Source: Streptomyces roseoverticillatus
Lineage (GTDB): Bacteria; Actinomycetota; Actinomycetes; Streptomycetales; Streptomycetaceae
NCBI RefSeq assembly: GCF_000719265.1
Contig: NZ_JOFL01000002.1
Span: 248,001-312,000, forward strand
Reading direction: 5' to 3'
DNA length: 64,000 nt
The notes under the pieces were generated by a model. It did not search any database. It saw nothing but the letters and a program-made list of their open reading frames with translations, and was not told the origin of the DNA. Positions 1 to 9,568 of the stretch are shown piece after piece (positions within the stretch are counted from its first letter, which is position 1; the number at the start of each line of letters is the position of its first letter). The position numbers were made by a program, and so were the translations under genes.

Positions 1-360
1 GTCTCGGCCCGCACGGTGCTCGAACTCGCGCCGCCCGCACCCGGGGTCACCCATGTGATGGTGTGGGCCGAATACGGCTTCAGCTCGAACCTGCGGCTGG
101 CCGACTTCGCCGCCGGGCAGACGATGTTCGCCACGCACAAGGACGGTGAGCAGCTCACCGCCGAGCACGGCTTCCCCGTCCGCCTCGTCGTGCCGCACCT
201 GTACGCCTGGAAGGGGCCCAAATGGGTGCGCGGCGTGGAGTACATGACCGCCGACCGGCGCGGCTTCTGGGAGGAGCGGGGCTACCACAACGTCGGTGAC
301 CCCTGGCGCGAACAGCGCTACTCCTACCAGGAACAGCCCGGCGAGGGCCCCGAGCTGTAG
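1..360 (+). CDS. Sulfite-oxidase-like molybdopterin oxidoreductase, C-terminal part
   Basis: The reading frame is open from the first base and stops at TAG 358-360, so only the last 119 or so residues are present. The visible part resembles the molybdopterin-binding oxidoreductase (YedY / sulfite oxidase fold) proteins of actinomycetes: VMVWAEYGFSSNLRL, then GFPVRLVVPHLYAWKGPKWV and an end rich in W and Y with GFWEERGYH. The segment PVRLVVPHLYAWKGPKWV is the typical part of the molybdopterin-binding domain near the cofactor pocket. The cysteine ligand of molybdenum would lie upstream of the window and cannot be checked. The gene converges on the DNase IV gene with only 13 bases between the two stops. 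The family call is fairly safe; the substrate is unknown. Confidence 0.75.
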   Translation, partial: VSARTVLELAPPAPGVTHVMVWAEYGFSSNLRLADFAAGQTMFATHKDGEQLTAEHGFPVRLVVPHLYAWKGPKWVRGVEYMTADRRGFWEERGYHNVGDPWREQRYSYQEQPGEGPEL

Positions 361-373
361 GCCTCGCGGCCCG

Positions 374-1267
374 CTAGAGCACGCCGTCGCGCAGTTCCTT
401 CAGGCGGGCCACGTCCGCGGCGTGGCCCGCGGGACCGCCCGGCGTCTCGATCGTCAGCGGCACGCCGGCCGTCGCCGGGTGGCGGAAGAGCTCACCGAAC
501 GGGTCGGCGCCGATGTGGCCGGCCCCGATGTTCTCGTGCCGGTCCAGGTGCGCGCCCACGGCGGCCTTCGAGTCGTTGGCGTGGATCAGCTTCAGCCGCC
601 CCTCGCCGGTCACGGAGACCAGCTCGTCGAGCGTGCGCTTCATGCCGCCCGGCTCGGCGAGGTCGTGGCCCGCCGCGAAGACGTGGCAGGTGTCCAGGCA
701 CACCCCCAGCTTCGGGTGGTGCTCCAGTGCTTCGAAGTAGGGGCCGAGGTCCGTAACGAGCGAGCACAGGGAGGAGCCCTGGCCGGCCGTGGGCTCCAGC
801 AGCAACCACGGGTCGTCGTCGTGGGTCAGCTCGTCCAGCAGCGGCAGCAGCCGCTCGTGGACCTGCTCCAGGGCCGCGCGGCGCGGCCGCCCGCCCGTCG
901 CCGAGCCCGTGTGCACGACCACGCCCCGCGCGCCGATGGCCCGCCCGCGGCGCAGCGAGTGCCGCATCGACTCCGCGGACAGCTCGACCGTCGCCCCGGT
1001 GTGCGAGCCGAAGTTGATCAGGTAGGGGGCGTGCACCCACACCGGCAGGGACTCCTCCGCGCACGTGGCGCGGAACTCCTCGTCCTGGCGCGGGTTGCCC
1101 GCCGGGGTCGCCCAGCCGCGCGGGTTGGCGACGAAGACCTGCAGGGTCTCCGCGCCGATCTCGCGCGCGTAGGCGAGGCCCACCTTGGCCAGGCCGCCCG
1201 CCACCGGCACGTGGCCGCCCACGGGGTTGCGCAGCCGCCCCGGGGCCGGCTCCTCCACCGCTGCCAC
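374..1267 (-). CDS. nfo: Deoxyribonuclease IV (AP endonuclease)
   Basis: Predicted apurinic/apyrimidinic endonuclease of the Nfo family, a TIM-barrel enzyme with three zinc ions that cuts DNA 5' of abasic sites in base-excision repair. Family motifs follow in order: VGGHVPVAGGL near the N terminus, VHAPYLINFGS, VVVHTGSATGG, LLLEPTAGQG, CLDTCHVFAAGHDL and LIHANDSK followed by GAHLDRHENIGAGHIG, which carry the His, Asp and Glu metal ligands. Length (297 aa) is about normal. I chose GTG 1267 because it lies 2 bases after the kinase stop and behind an AAGGGCGG ribosome site inside the kinase end; GTG 1258, 1222 or CTG 1234 are also in frame, so the first 5-15 residues are uncertain. The tight spacing suggests co-translation with the kinase. 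Confidence 0.88.
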   Translation of the reverse strand: MAAVEEPAPGRLRNPVGGHVPVAGGLAKVGLAYAREIGAETLQVFVANPRGWATPAGNPRQDEEFRATCAEESLPVWVHAPYLINFGSHTGATVELSAESMRHSLRRGRAIGARGVVVHTGSATGGRPRRAALEQVHERLLPLLDELTHDDDPWLLLEPTAGQGSSLCSLVTDLGPYFEALEHHPKLGVCLDTCHVFAAGHDLAEPGGMKRTLDELVSVTGEGRLKLIHANDSKAAVGAHLDRHENIGAGHIGADPFGELFRHPATAGVPLTIETPGGPAGHAADVARLKELRDGVL

Positions 1268-1269
1268 CG

Positions 1270-3231
1270 CTACAGACCGCCCTTGAGCTTGATGGTGATC
1301 GTGTCGCCCTTGGCGGCCTGCTCGCCGCCCTTGACCGACTGGCTGTCCACGGAGTCCTGCGGGAAGAAGAACGGCTTGTCGACCTTCACCTTGAAGCCCG
1401 CGTCGGTCAGCAGCCGCTTGGCGTCGGCCTCGTTCTTGCCCGTGACGTCCGGGACCGGCACCATCTCCTTGCCCTTGGAGACGGTGAGGGTCACGGTGTC
1501 GCCCTTGGCGGCCTTGTCGCCCGTGCCGGGGGACTGCTCGGCCACGGAGCCCTTGGCGCGGTCGGAGAACACCTGGGCGTCCGACACCCTGGCGTCGAAG
1601 CCCTTGTCGCGCAGGGCGGCCGTCGCGGCGTCGACGGACATGCCCCGTACGTCCGGCACGTCCAGGGGGGCGCCCTTGCTGACGGTCAGCGCGACCGGCG
1701 CGTCCGGCCGGCGCTGCTCGCCCGGCTTCGGGTCGGTGGCCAGCACGGAGCCCTGCGGGGTCTCGGTGCTGAACTGCTTGCCGACCTCGCCCACGGTCAG
1801 CCCCGAGCCCTCGATCTTCTTCTTCGCCTCGTCGAAGGGCATGCCGACGACGTTGGGCACCTCGGCCCGTGCGGGCCCCCGGGACAGGGTGATCGTCACC
1901 TTGCCGGTGTTGCGGATGCGCTTGCCGGGCGCCGGGTCGGCGGCGATGACGTGGCCGCGCTCGACGGTGTCGCTGAAGTCCTCCTTCGCGCGCACCCCGA
2001 GCCCAGCGTCGTCCAGCGTCTTCTCCGCCTTCTCCCGGGTCATGTCCAGGACGGCGGGGACGGTCGTGAACTGGCCCGCGTTGATGTACCAGACGCCGGT
2101 GCCGATCAGCACGGCCAGCAGGGCCGCCACCACGGCGATGACCCCGCGCCGCGGCACCTGCCGGAACCGGCCGCCCGGGCCCGCCGGAGGAGCCGGCGGT
2201 GCCGGGGGCGCGGGCGGGTGCGGAAGGCGCGTCGTCCGGTTCAGCTGCTGCTCGCCGTCCTCCGCGGGCAGCGGACGCGCGGCGGGCCGGGGCAGCACGC
2301 TCGTCCGGTCCTCGGGGCCCGCCGCGCGGCGGCCGGTGGCGGCGTCGTTGAGCGCCTGCGGCGGCAGCGCGTCGAGCTGCTCGTCGCTCAGCCCCTCGCG
2401 CACCGTGCGGGCCAGGCCGAGCAGCGCGACCGCGTCGGCCGGGCGCAGCTGCGGGTCGCGGGACGCCGCCTCGGCCACGAGCCCGTCCAGAGAGGCGGCC
2501 AGCCCCGGCACGGCCTCCGACGGCGCCGGGACGTCCGCGTGCAGGTGCCGGTAGAGGACCTGGGCCGGGGTGCCCCCGGTGTGCGGCTTGGCGCCCGTCA
2601 GCATCTCGTAGAGGACGACGCCGCACGCGTAGACGTCCACGCGCGGATCGGCGGTGCCGTGCTCCAGCTGCTCGGGGGCCAGGTAGGACACCGTGCCGAG
2701 GACGGAGCCGGTGGAGGCCGTGGTGTCGGTGTCCACGGCCCGTACGAGCCCGAAGTCGGCGACCTTCACGCGGCCGTCGTCCCCGATGAGGACGTTCTCG
2801 GGCTTCATGTCGCGGTGCACCAGCCCCGCGAGGTGGGCCGCGCCGAGCGCGGCCAGCACCGGCTCCAGGATGTCGAGGGCGGCGCGGGGCTGCAGGGCCC
2901 CGCGCTCGCGCAGCACGTCGCGCAGCGTGCACCCGGGCACGTACTCCATCGCCAGATAGACGTACGGGCCGTCGGTGCCCTGGTCGTAGACGCCCACCAC
3001 ATTGGGGTGGTCCAGGCGCGCGACGGACTTGGCCTCGCGGATGAAGCGCTCCACGAAGGCCGTGTCCGAGGCGAGGCCGGGGTGCATCACCTTGACCGCG
3101 AGCACCCGGTCGAGCCGGGTGTCGAGAGCGCGGTAGACCGTGGCCATCCCGCCCACGGCGATGCGGGCCTCGACCCGGTAGCGGCCGTCGAGCGTGTGCC
3201 CGACCAACGGGTCCCCTAGCGTCGTATCCAC
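1270..3231 (-). CDS. Ser/Thr protein kinase with four PASTA domains
   Basis: Membrane kinase of the PknB/Stk type, 653 aa. The N-terminal kinase domain (about residues 15-275) shows a glycine loop VGGMATVY, the ATP lysine in LAVKVMHP, the catalytic HRDMKPENVL and the DFGLVRA magnesium motif, with a Thr/Ser-rich activation loop before YLAPEQ. A proline- and charge-rich linker follows, then one membrane helix (RGVIAVVAALLAVLIGTGVW, about 365-385). Four PASTA repeats fill the outside part (about 390-653), each with a VPxVxGM-like start and a DPxPG-like core. PASTA domains bind peptidoglycan or muropeptides, so the kinase probably reports cell-wall status to division proteins. Position and architecture recall PkaF of S. 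coelicolor; that assignment is from memory. GTG 3231 sits 6 bases after TAGACT, so the mRNA is probably leaderless. Confidence 0.95.
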   Translation of the reverse strand: MDTTLGDPLVGHTLDGRYRVEARIAVGGMATVYRALDTRLDRVLAVKVMHPGLASDTAFVERFIREAKSVARLDHPNVVGVYDQGTDGPYVYLAMEYVPGCTLRDVLRERGALQPRAALDILEPVLAALGAAHLAGLVHRDMKPENVLIGDDGRVKVADFGLVRAVDTDTTASTGSVLGTVSYLAPEQLEHGTADPRVDVYACGVVLYEMLTGAKPHTGGTPAQVLYRHLHADVPAPSEAVPGLAASLDGLVAEAASRDPQLRPADAVALLGLARTVREGLSDEQLDALPPQALNDAATGRRAAGPEDRTSVLPRPAARPLPAEDGEQQLNRTTRLPHPPAPPAPPAPPAGPGGRFRQVPRRGVIAVVAALLAVLIGTGVWYINAGQFTTVPAVLDMTREKAEKTLDDAGLGVRAKEDFSDTVERGHVIAADPAPGKRIRNTGKVTITLSRGPARAEVPNVVGMPFDEAKKKIEGSGLTVGEVGKQFSTETPQGSVLATDPKPGEQRRPDAPVALTVSKGAPLDVPDVRGMSVDAATAALRDKGFDARVSDAQVFSDRAKGSVAEQSPGTGDKAAKGDTVTLTVSKGKEMVPVPDVTGKNEADAKRLLTDAGFKVKVDKPFFFPQDSVDSQSVKGGEQAAKGDTITIKLKGGL

Positions 3232-3237
3232 GCGACG

Positions 3238-3243
3238 AGTCTA
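3238..3243 (-). promoter_or_regulatory. -10 hexamer of leaderless kinase promoter
   Basis: On the minus strand TAGACT is followed by 6 bases and then the GTG start of the PASTA kinase. TAGACT is a common Streptomyces -10 sequence, and the distance puts the transcription start at the start codon. No Shine-Dalgarno sequence is visible, which fits a leaderless message. Confidence 0.55.
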
Positions 3244-3272
3244 AAAGGGGCGGGGACGAAGCCCTGACCCGG

Positions 3273-3306
3273 CAAAAATCAGCCCGTCCGGCGATTGAGG
3301 GCAAAA
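3273..3306. repeat. Possible dispersed Streptomyces intergenic motif
   Basis: An A-rich start (CAAAAATCAG), the core CCCGTCCGGCGATTGAGG and a closing GCAAAA lie between thiG and the kinase. The AT-rich ends flanking a GC core are unlike the neighbouring DNA. From memory, very similar motifs ending in TTGAGGAC recur between genes in Streptomyces genomes; their function is not known to me. It may serve as a transcription end for thiG. Confidence 0.4.
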
Positions 3307-3327
3307 GGGTCAGAGGCGGTGCCCCTG

Positions 3328-5575
<2,248 letters not shown>

Positions 5576-5587
5576 GAGGCGTCCAGC

Positions 5588-5678
5588 CCCTCCCTTCGCC
5601 GGCATGACCCGGATCAGGTTCGTACGGTCGGAGGCCGGTCAGCCTCCCTCTCAGCCCGGTCGTCCGGGCTCCCGCGAG
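5588..5678 (-). promoter_or_regulatory. TPP riboswitch (THI element)
   Basis: Read on the minus strand, the leader of thiO contains the conserved blocks of the thiamine pyrophosphate aptamer: a GGGAGCCCGG stem, GGGCTGAGAGGGAGG, then GACCGTACGAACCTGATC and CCGGGTCATGCCGGCGAAGG. The CTGAGA and ACCTGATC boxes match the consensus exactly. The final AAGGGAGGGG lies just before the thiO start, so in the ligand-bound state the ribosome site can be hidden; this suggests translational control, as is usual in actinomycetes. Confidence 0.96.
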
Positions 5679-5801
5679 TGCGTTGTACCGGCCACCCTAG
5701 TACGCGCCGCGACGCCCGGGCGAGGGCCTGTCGGACGACGGTGCAGCCGTGCCCGCGCATTCCGCCGGCCCCTCGCCGCGGGGGCTCGCCGCCGTCGCGG
5801 C

Positions 5802-5863
5802 GGGCGATTTCCTTCCGCCGCGACGGCGATCAGCCACGACGTGGTGGTCCGGCGGTGCCGAAC
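5802..5863 (+). repeat. Copy of a dispersed intergenic repeat
   Basis: This 62-bp stretch between the riboswitch and the FAD reductase aligns without gaps to 47726-47787, with about 50 of 62 positions identical by hand count. Both ends of its core are exact: CAGCCACGACG and, 7 bases later, CCGGCGGTGCCGAAC. No open reading frame or duplicated gene explains the match. The rest of 5679-5947 shows no gene; the only other item seen is the probable promoter of the next gene. Confidence 0.6.
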
Positions 5864-5947
5864 TGCGGCTCGCCGCAACGTGGCAGAGACCCGCCCGGAC
5901 GGGCCCCTGGCCCCGGTGCGGGAGCGCCACCGCCCTACAGTGATCGG

Positions 5948-7183
5948 GTGAGCGAGCACCGGGAAGAAGCACTTGCCGCCAGTGAGCGGAGCGTCGTCAT
6001 CGTGGGTGCCGGGATGGCGGGCGTGCAGACCGCCGTCGCCCTGCGCGAGTACGGCTGGACCGGCACCGTGACCGTGCTGGGCGCCGAGCCGCACCCGCCG
6101 TACGACAGGCCGCCGCTCTCCAAGGCCGTCCTGCTCGGCAAGGCCGAGGGCTCCGCGTTCGAGGTGGACTTCGCCTCGCTCGGGATAGACCTGCGGCTCG
6201 GGCGCGAGGCCACCGGCCTGCGCGCCGCCGAGCGCCTGCTGGACACCTCCGCCGGGCCCGTCCCGTACGACGTCCTGGTCATCGCCACCGGCGCCGAGCC
6301 GGTCCGGCTGCCCGGCTGCGAGGGACTGTCCAACGTCCACCTGCTGCGCACCCTGGACGACGCCGTGCGGCTGCGGCCCGTGCTGGCCGCCCAGCACGAC
6401 GTCGTCGCCGTCGGCGCGGGCTGGATCGGCGCCGAGGTCGCGACGGCCGCCCGGGAGGCGGGCTGCGAGGTGACCGTGGTCGAGGCCGCGGACCGCGTGC
6501 TCGCCGGCGCCATGCCCGCCGAGATCGCCGAGCGCATGGCCCCCTGGTACGCCGAGAGCGGCGCCCGGCTGATGCTCGGCGCGCGCGTGAGCACCGTGGA
6601 GCCCGGCGCGGTCGTGCTCGCCGACGGCACCCGGCTGCCGGCCGGCGCCGTGGTCGTCGGCATCGGCGCGCGGCCCGCGACCGGCTGGCTGGAGGGCTCC
6701 GGCATCGAGCTCGGCGAGGACCGTGCCGTCGTCGCCGACGAGCGGCTGCGCGCCTCGCTCCCCGGCGTCTACGCGGTCGGTGACTGCGCGTCGTTCCCGT
6801 CCGCGCGCTACGGCGAGCGGCTGCTCGTGCACCACTGGGACAACGCCATGCAGGGGCCGCGGACCGTCGCCGCGAACATCGCGCTCGGCACGGCCGAGGG
6901 GCCGGTCTACGACCCGGTGCCGTACTTCTGGTCCGAGCAGTTCGGGCGGTTCGTGCAGTACGCGGGCCACCATGCCGGCGCCGACGAACTGCTGTGGCGC
7001 GGGGACCCGTCGAGCGCGGCCTGGAGCGTGTGCTGGCTGCGCGACGGGGTCCTGGTGGCCCTGCTGGCCGTCGGCCGGCCCCGGGACCTGGCCCAGGGCC
7101 GCAAGCTCATCGAGAAGGGCGCCGCCCTCGACCGGGCGAAGGCCGCCGACGCGTCCGTGCCGCTGAAGTCCGCCGTGCTCTGA
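5948..7183 (+). CDS. FAD-dependent ferredoxin/rubredoxin-type reductase
   Basis: A 411-aa flavoprotein of the pyridine nucleotide-disulfide oxidoreductase superfamily, closest in pattern to the ferredoxin reductases of P450 and dioxygenase systems. It has the FAD fold VVIVGAGMAGVQTA, the PPYDRPPLSK motif typical of this subgroup, a second dinucleotide (NADH) fold DVVAVGAGWIGAEVAT, and GVYAVGDCASF for the FAD ribityl chain. No CxxxxC redox disulfide is present, as expected for single-electron ferredoxin reductases. The C-terminal domain has YFWSEQFGRFVQYAG. GTG 5948 follows TACAGT (5935-5940) by 7 bases, pointing to a leaderless message. It lies between thiamine genes but no role in thiamine synthesis is known; the partner ferredoxin is not in the window. 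Confidence 0.87.
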   Translation: MSEHREEALAASERSVVIVGAGMAGVQTAVALREYGWTGTVTVLGAEPHPPYDRPPLSKAVLLGKAEGSAFEVDFASLGIDLRLGREATGLRAAERLLDTSAGPVPYDVLVIATGAEPVRLPGCEGLSNVHLLRTLDDAVRLRPVLAAQHDVVAVGAGWIGAEVATAAREAGCEVTVVEAADRVLAGAMPAEIAERMAPWYAESGARLMLGARVSTVEPGAVVLADGTRLPAGAVVVGIGARPATGWLEGSGIELGEDRAVVADERLRASLPGVYAVGDCASFPSARYGERLLVHHWDNAMQGPRTVAANIALGTAEGPVYDPVPYFWSEQFGRFVQYAGHHAGADELLWRGDPSSAAWSVCWLRDGVLVALLAVGRPRDLAQGRKLIEKGAALDRAKAADASVPLKSAVL

Positions 7184-7285
7184 CGGGCGCGTCGCACCGC
7201 CCGCGGCCCCGCCGCGGCGGCGTGACGCGCCCGGGTCGGGTCAACCCGGCTACCGGCTGTCAGTGTCAGATGGCAGGCTTGTCCT

Positions 7286-7651
7286 GTGACCGAGATTGAC
7301 GCAAAGATCGACGCGCTTGTTCCCGCCTGGCTCAACCTCCCCGACATCGCCGAGATGCTCGGCGTGGAGGTGACGCGCGTGCGGCAGCTGGTGAAGGAGG
7401 GCCAGCTGATCGCCGTCCGCCGGGGCGAGAACCGGGTGCTCATGGTGCCCGCCGCCTTCATCGGCGAGGGCAAGGTCGTCAAGGGCCTGGCCGGGACCCT
7501 GACGCTGCTGCGGGACGACGGCTTCAGCGACGAGGAAATGCTGGAGTGGCTCTTCACCGCCGACCCGACCCTGCCGGGTACCCCGGCCGACGCGCTGCGG
7601 GAGAACCGCGGCACGGAGGTGAAGCGGCGCGCCCAGGCGCTCGCCGTCTGA
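7286..7651 (+). CDS. Rv2175c-like helix-turn-helix DNA-binding protein
   Basis: A 121-aa protein with an N-terminal MerR/excisionase-like winged helix (WLNLPDIAEMLGVEVTRVRQLVKEG, then LIAVRRGENRVLMVP) and a C-terminal helical part (LLRDDGFSDEEMLEWLF) typical of the Rv2175c family of actinobacteria. In M. tuberculosis Rv2175c is encoded beside, and phosphorylated by, the Ser/Thr kinase PknL (established knowledge). Here a Ser/Thr kinase gene lies about 4 kb away on the other strand. The N terminus TEIDAKIDAL contains one Thr that could be a target. GTG 7286 follows CAGGCT by 6 bases, so translation may be leaderless. The regulated genes are unknown. Confidence 0.85.
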   Translation: MTEIDAKIDALVPAWLNLPDIAEMLGVEVTRVRQLVKEGQLIAVRRGENRVLMVPAAFIGEGKVVKGLAGTLTLLRDDGFSDEEMLEWLFTADPTLPGTPADALRENRGTEVKRRAQALAV

Positions 7652-7688
7652 GCCGACGGGCCGACCGGAAGTCTCAGCCGTAGTAACC

Positions 7689-7765
7689 GGGCGCGGGTGA
7701 CCGCGCCCTTCAGACCTGCCACAACCGTCCGGTGCACGGGCGGGGCCCGCCCCCGCCCGTGCACC
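7689..7765 (+). promoter_or_regulatory. Tandem hairpins in front of thiE
   Basis: Two inverted repeats follow each other. The first is GGGCGCGG (7689-7696) with CCGCGCCC (7701-7708). The second is a perfect 15-bp stem, 7731-7745 with 7751-7765, around a 5-base loop (GGTGCACGGG... / ...CCCGTGCACC). It ends 23 bases before the thiE ATG, with the ribosome site GGGGGG between. It could end transcription from the upstream gene or act as an attenuator; no TPP aptamer motifs are present. Confidence 0.6.
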
Positions 7766-7788
7766 GCCGACCCGGGGGGAACCACCCG

Positions 7789-8442
7789 ATGTCCGCCGCC
7801 ACCGCCCGCGAGCTCCTTGCCGACGCCCGGCTCTATCTGTGCACCGACGCCCGCAAGCGCCAGGGCGACCTGCCGGAGTTCCTCGACGCGGTCCTCGCCG
7901 GCGGCGTCGACATCATCCAGCTGCGCGACAAGGGCATGGAGGCCGGCGAGGAGCTGGAGCACCTCGCCGTCTTCGCCGAGGCCGCCCGCCGCCACGGCAA
8001 GCTCTTCGCGGTCAACGACCGTGCGGACGTCGCCCACGCCGCCGGTTCCGGCGTCCTGCACCTCGGCCAGGGCGACCTGCCGGTGCCCGCCGCCCGCGCC
8101 GTCCTCGGCGAGGACGTGCTGATCGGCCGCTCGACGCACGCCGAGGCCGAGGTGGACGCCGCGGCCGCCGAGCCCGGCGTGGACTACTTCTGCACCGGCC
8201 CCTGCTGGCCGACCCCCACCAAGCCGGGCCGCCACGCCCCCGGCCTGCCCCTGGTCCGCCACGCGGCGGCCCTGGGCACCGCGCGCCCCTGGTTCGCCAT
8301 CGGCGGCATCGACCTCGGCAATCTCGACGAGGTGCTCGACGCGGGCGCCCGCCGGGTCGTCGTGGTCCGCGCGATCACCGAGGCGGACTCCCCCGGCGAG
8401 GCCGCGGCGCAGCTGGCCAAGCGGGTCCGCGAGCGCCTCTGA
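7789..8442 (+). CDS. thiE: Thiamine-phosphate synthase ThiE
   Basis: Joins HMP pyrophosphate to thiazole phosphate to form thiamine monophosphate. The 217-aa TIM barrel has the family motifs [29 protein letters not shown] with [39 protein letters not shown] for the substrate loop, and PWFAIGGID with [11 protein letters not shown] for phosphate binding. ATG 7789 follows GGGGGGA at a suitable distance. The thiO-S-G operon is on the opposite strand 2.2 kb away; unlike it, thiE has no visible riboswitch but is preceded by strong hairpins. A terminator follows 16 bases after the stop. Confidence 0.96.
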   Translation: MSAATARELLADARLYLCTDARKRQGDLPEFLDAVLAGGVDIIQLRDKGMEAGEELEHLAVFAEAARRHGKLFAVNDRADVAHAAGSGVLHLGQGDLPVPAARAVLGEDVLIGRSTHAEAEVDAAAAEPGVDYFCTGPCWPTPTKPGRHAPGLPLVRHAAALGTARPWFAIGGIDLGNLDEVLDAGARRVVVVRAITEADSPGEAAAQLAKRVRERL

Positions 8443-8458
8443 GGCCGGCGCGGCGCGC

Positions 8459-8485
8459 GGCCCGCCGCCGTCCCCGCGGCGGGCC
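8459..8485 (+). terminator. Rho-independent-like terminator after thiE
   Basis: A perfect 10-bp stem, GGCCCGCCGC (8459-8468) with GCGGCGGGCC (8476-8485), has a 7-base loop and starts 16 bases after the thiE stop. There is no T run right after the stem, as is common for Streptomyces. Confidence 0.7.
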
Positions 8486-8608
8486 GGCCCGCGAGAGTGT
8501 CAAAAAAACATGAAGAACCCGTCCGGCATGCGGACAGGAGACCGGCTTATCGGGCAAATCGCAAAAGTGTGATTGGGGGCCGCGGGAACCGCTGGTTAAC
8601 TTGCCGGT

Positions 8609-9526
8609 ATGGCCCTTGGCACCGCCTCCACCAGGACAGACCACGCGCGCACGGTGCGTGAGCTGCTCGCCTCAGGCGAGCGCTCGTACTCCTTCGAGTT
8701 CGCCGCTCCGAGGTCCGAGAAGGGGGAACGCACCCTCTGGGACGCCATCCGCCGGATCGAGGCCGTCGGCCCGACCTTCGTCTCCGTCACCTACGGCGCC
8801 GGAGGCTCCTCCCGCGAGGGCACCGTGCGGGTGACCGAGCGCATGGCGACCGACACGACGCTCACGCCCGTCGCCCACCTGACAGCCGTCAACCACTCCA
8901 AGGCCGAGCTCCGCAACATCATCGGCCAGTACGCCGACGTCGGCATCCGCAACATGCTGGCCCTGCGCGGCGATCCGCCCGGCGACCCCATGGGGGAGTG
9001 GGTGCGCCACCCCGAAGGACTGGACTACGCCGCCGACCTCGTCCGGCTCATCAAGGAGTCCGGCGACTTCTGCGTCGGCGTCGCGGCCTTCCCCGAGATG
9101 CACCCGCGCTCCACCGACTGGGACACGGACATCCGGCACTTCGTGGACAAGTGCCGCGCGGGCGCGGACTTCGCCATCACGCAGATGTTCTTCTACCCCG
9201 ACGACTACCTGCGGCTGCGCGACCGGGTCGCCGCCGCCGGCTGCGACACCCCGATCATCCCCGAGATCATGCCCGTCACCAACGTCCGCCAGATCGAGCG
9301 GTTCGCGCAGCTCAGCAATGCCGCGTTCCCGCCCGCGCTGGCCGATCGGATCCTCGCGGTCAAGGACGACCGGGCCGCTGTACGCTCGATCGGGATCGAG
9401 TACGCCACGGAGCTGTGCGCTCGGTTGATGGCCGAGGAGATTCCCGGGCTGCACTTCATTACCCTGAACCACTCCACGGCGACGCTGGAAATCTACGAGA
9501 ATCTGGGACTGCACCAGCGGTCCTGA
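8609..9526 (+). CDS. metF: Methylenetetrahydrofolate reductase
   Basis: Reduces 5,10-methylene-THF to 5-methyl-THF, the methyl donor for methionine synthase; FAD enzyme with a TIM-barrel fold. The 305-aa protein shows [15 protein letters not shown] with the catalytic Glu region, [41 protein letters not shown] (FAD-binding), [13 protein letters not shown], and [17 protein letters not shown] 8609 is 7 bases after TAACTT (8597-8602), which may be the -10 of a leaderless promoter; no good ribosome site is visible. It is followed after 42 bases by the SCO2102-like gene, perhaps co-transcribed. A MetF-like gene near the dcw cluster is also found in mycobacteria (Rv2172c), so the position is conserved. 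Confidence 0.95.
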   Translation: MALGTASTRTDHARTVRELLASGERSYSFEFAAPRSEKGERTLWDAIRRIEAVGPTFVSVTYGAGGSSREGTVRVTERMATDTTLTPVAHLTAVNHSKAELRNIIGQYADVGIRNMLALRGDPPGDPMGEWVRHPEGLDYAADLVRLIKESGDFCVGVAAFPEMHPRSTDWDTDIRHFVDKCRAGADFAITQMFFYPDDYLRLRDRVAAAGCDTPIIPEIMPVTNVRQIERFAQLSNAAFPPALADRILAVKDDRAAVRSIGIEYATELCARLMAEEIPGLHFITLNHSTATLEIYENLGLHQRS

Positions 9527-9568
9527 CGGCCGGCCCCTCGAAGGGCTGCGGCCACGAGAGGGGCGTAA

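Noticed and set aside
7652..7788. TPP riboswitch upstream of thiE
   Set aside because: No CTGAGA or ACCTGATC boxes are present; only simple hairpins are seen.
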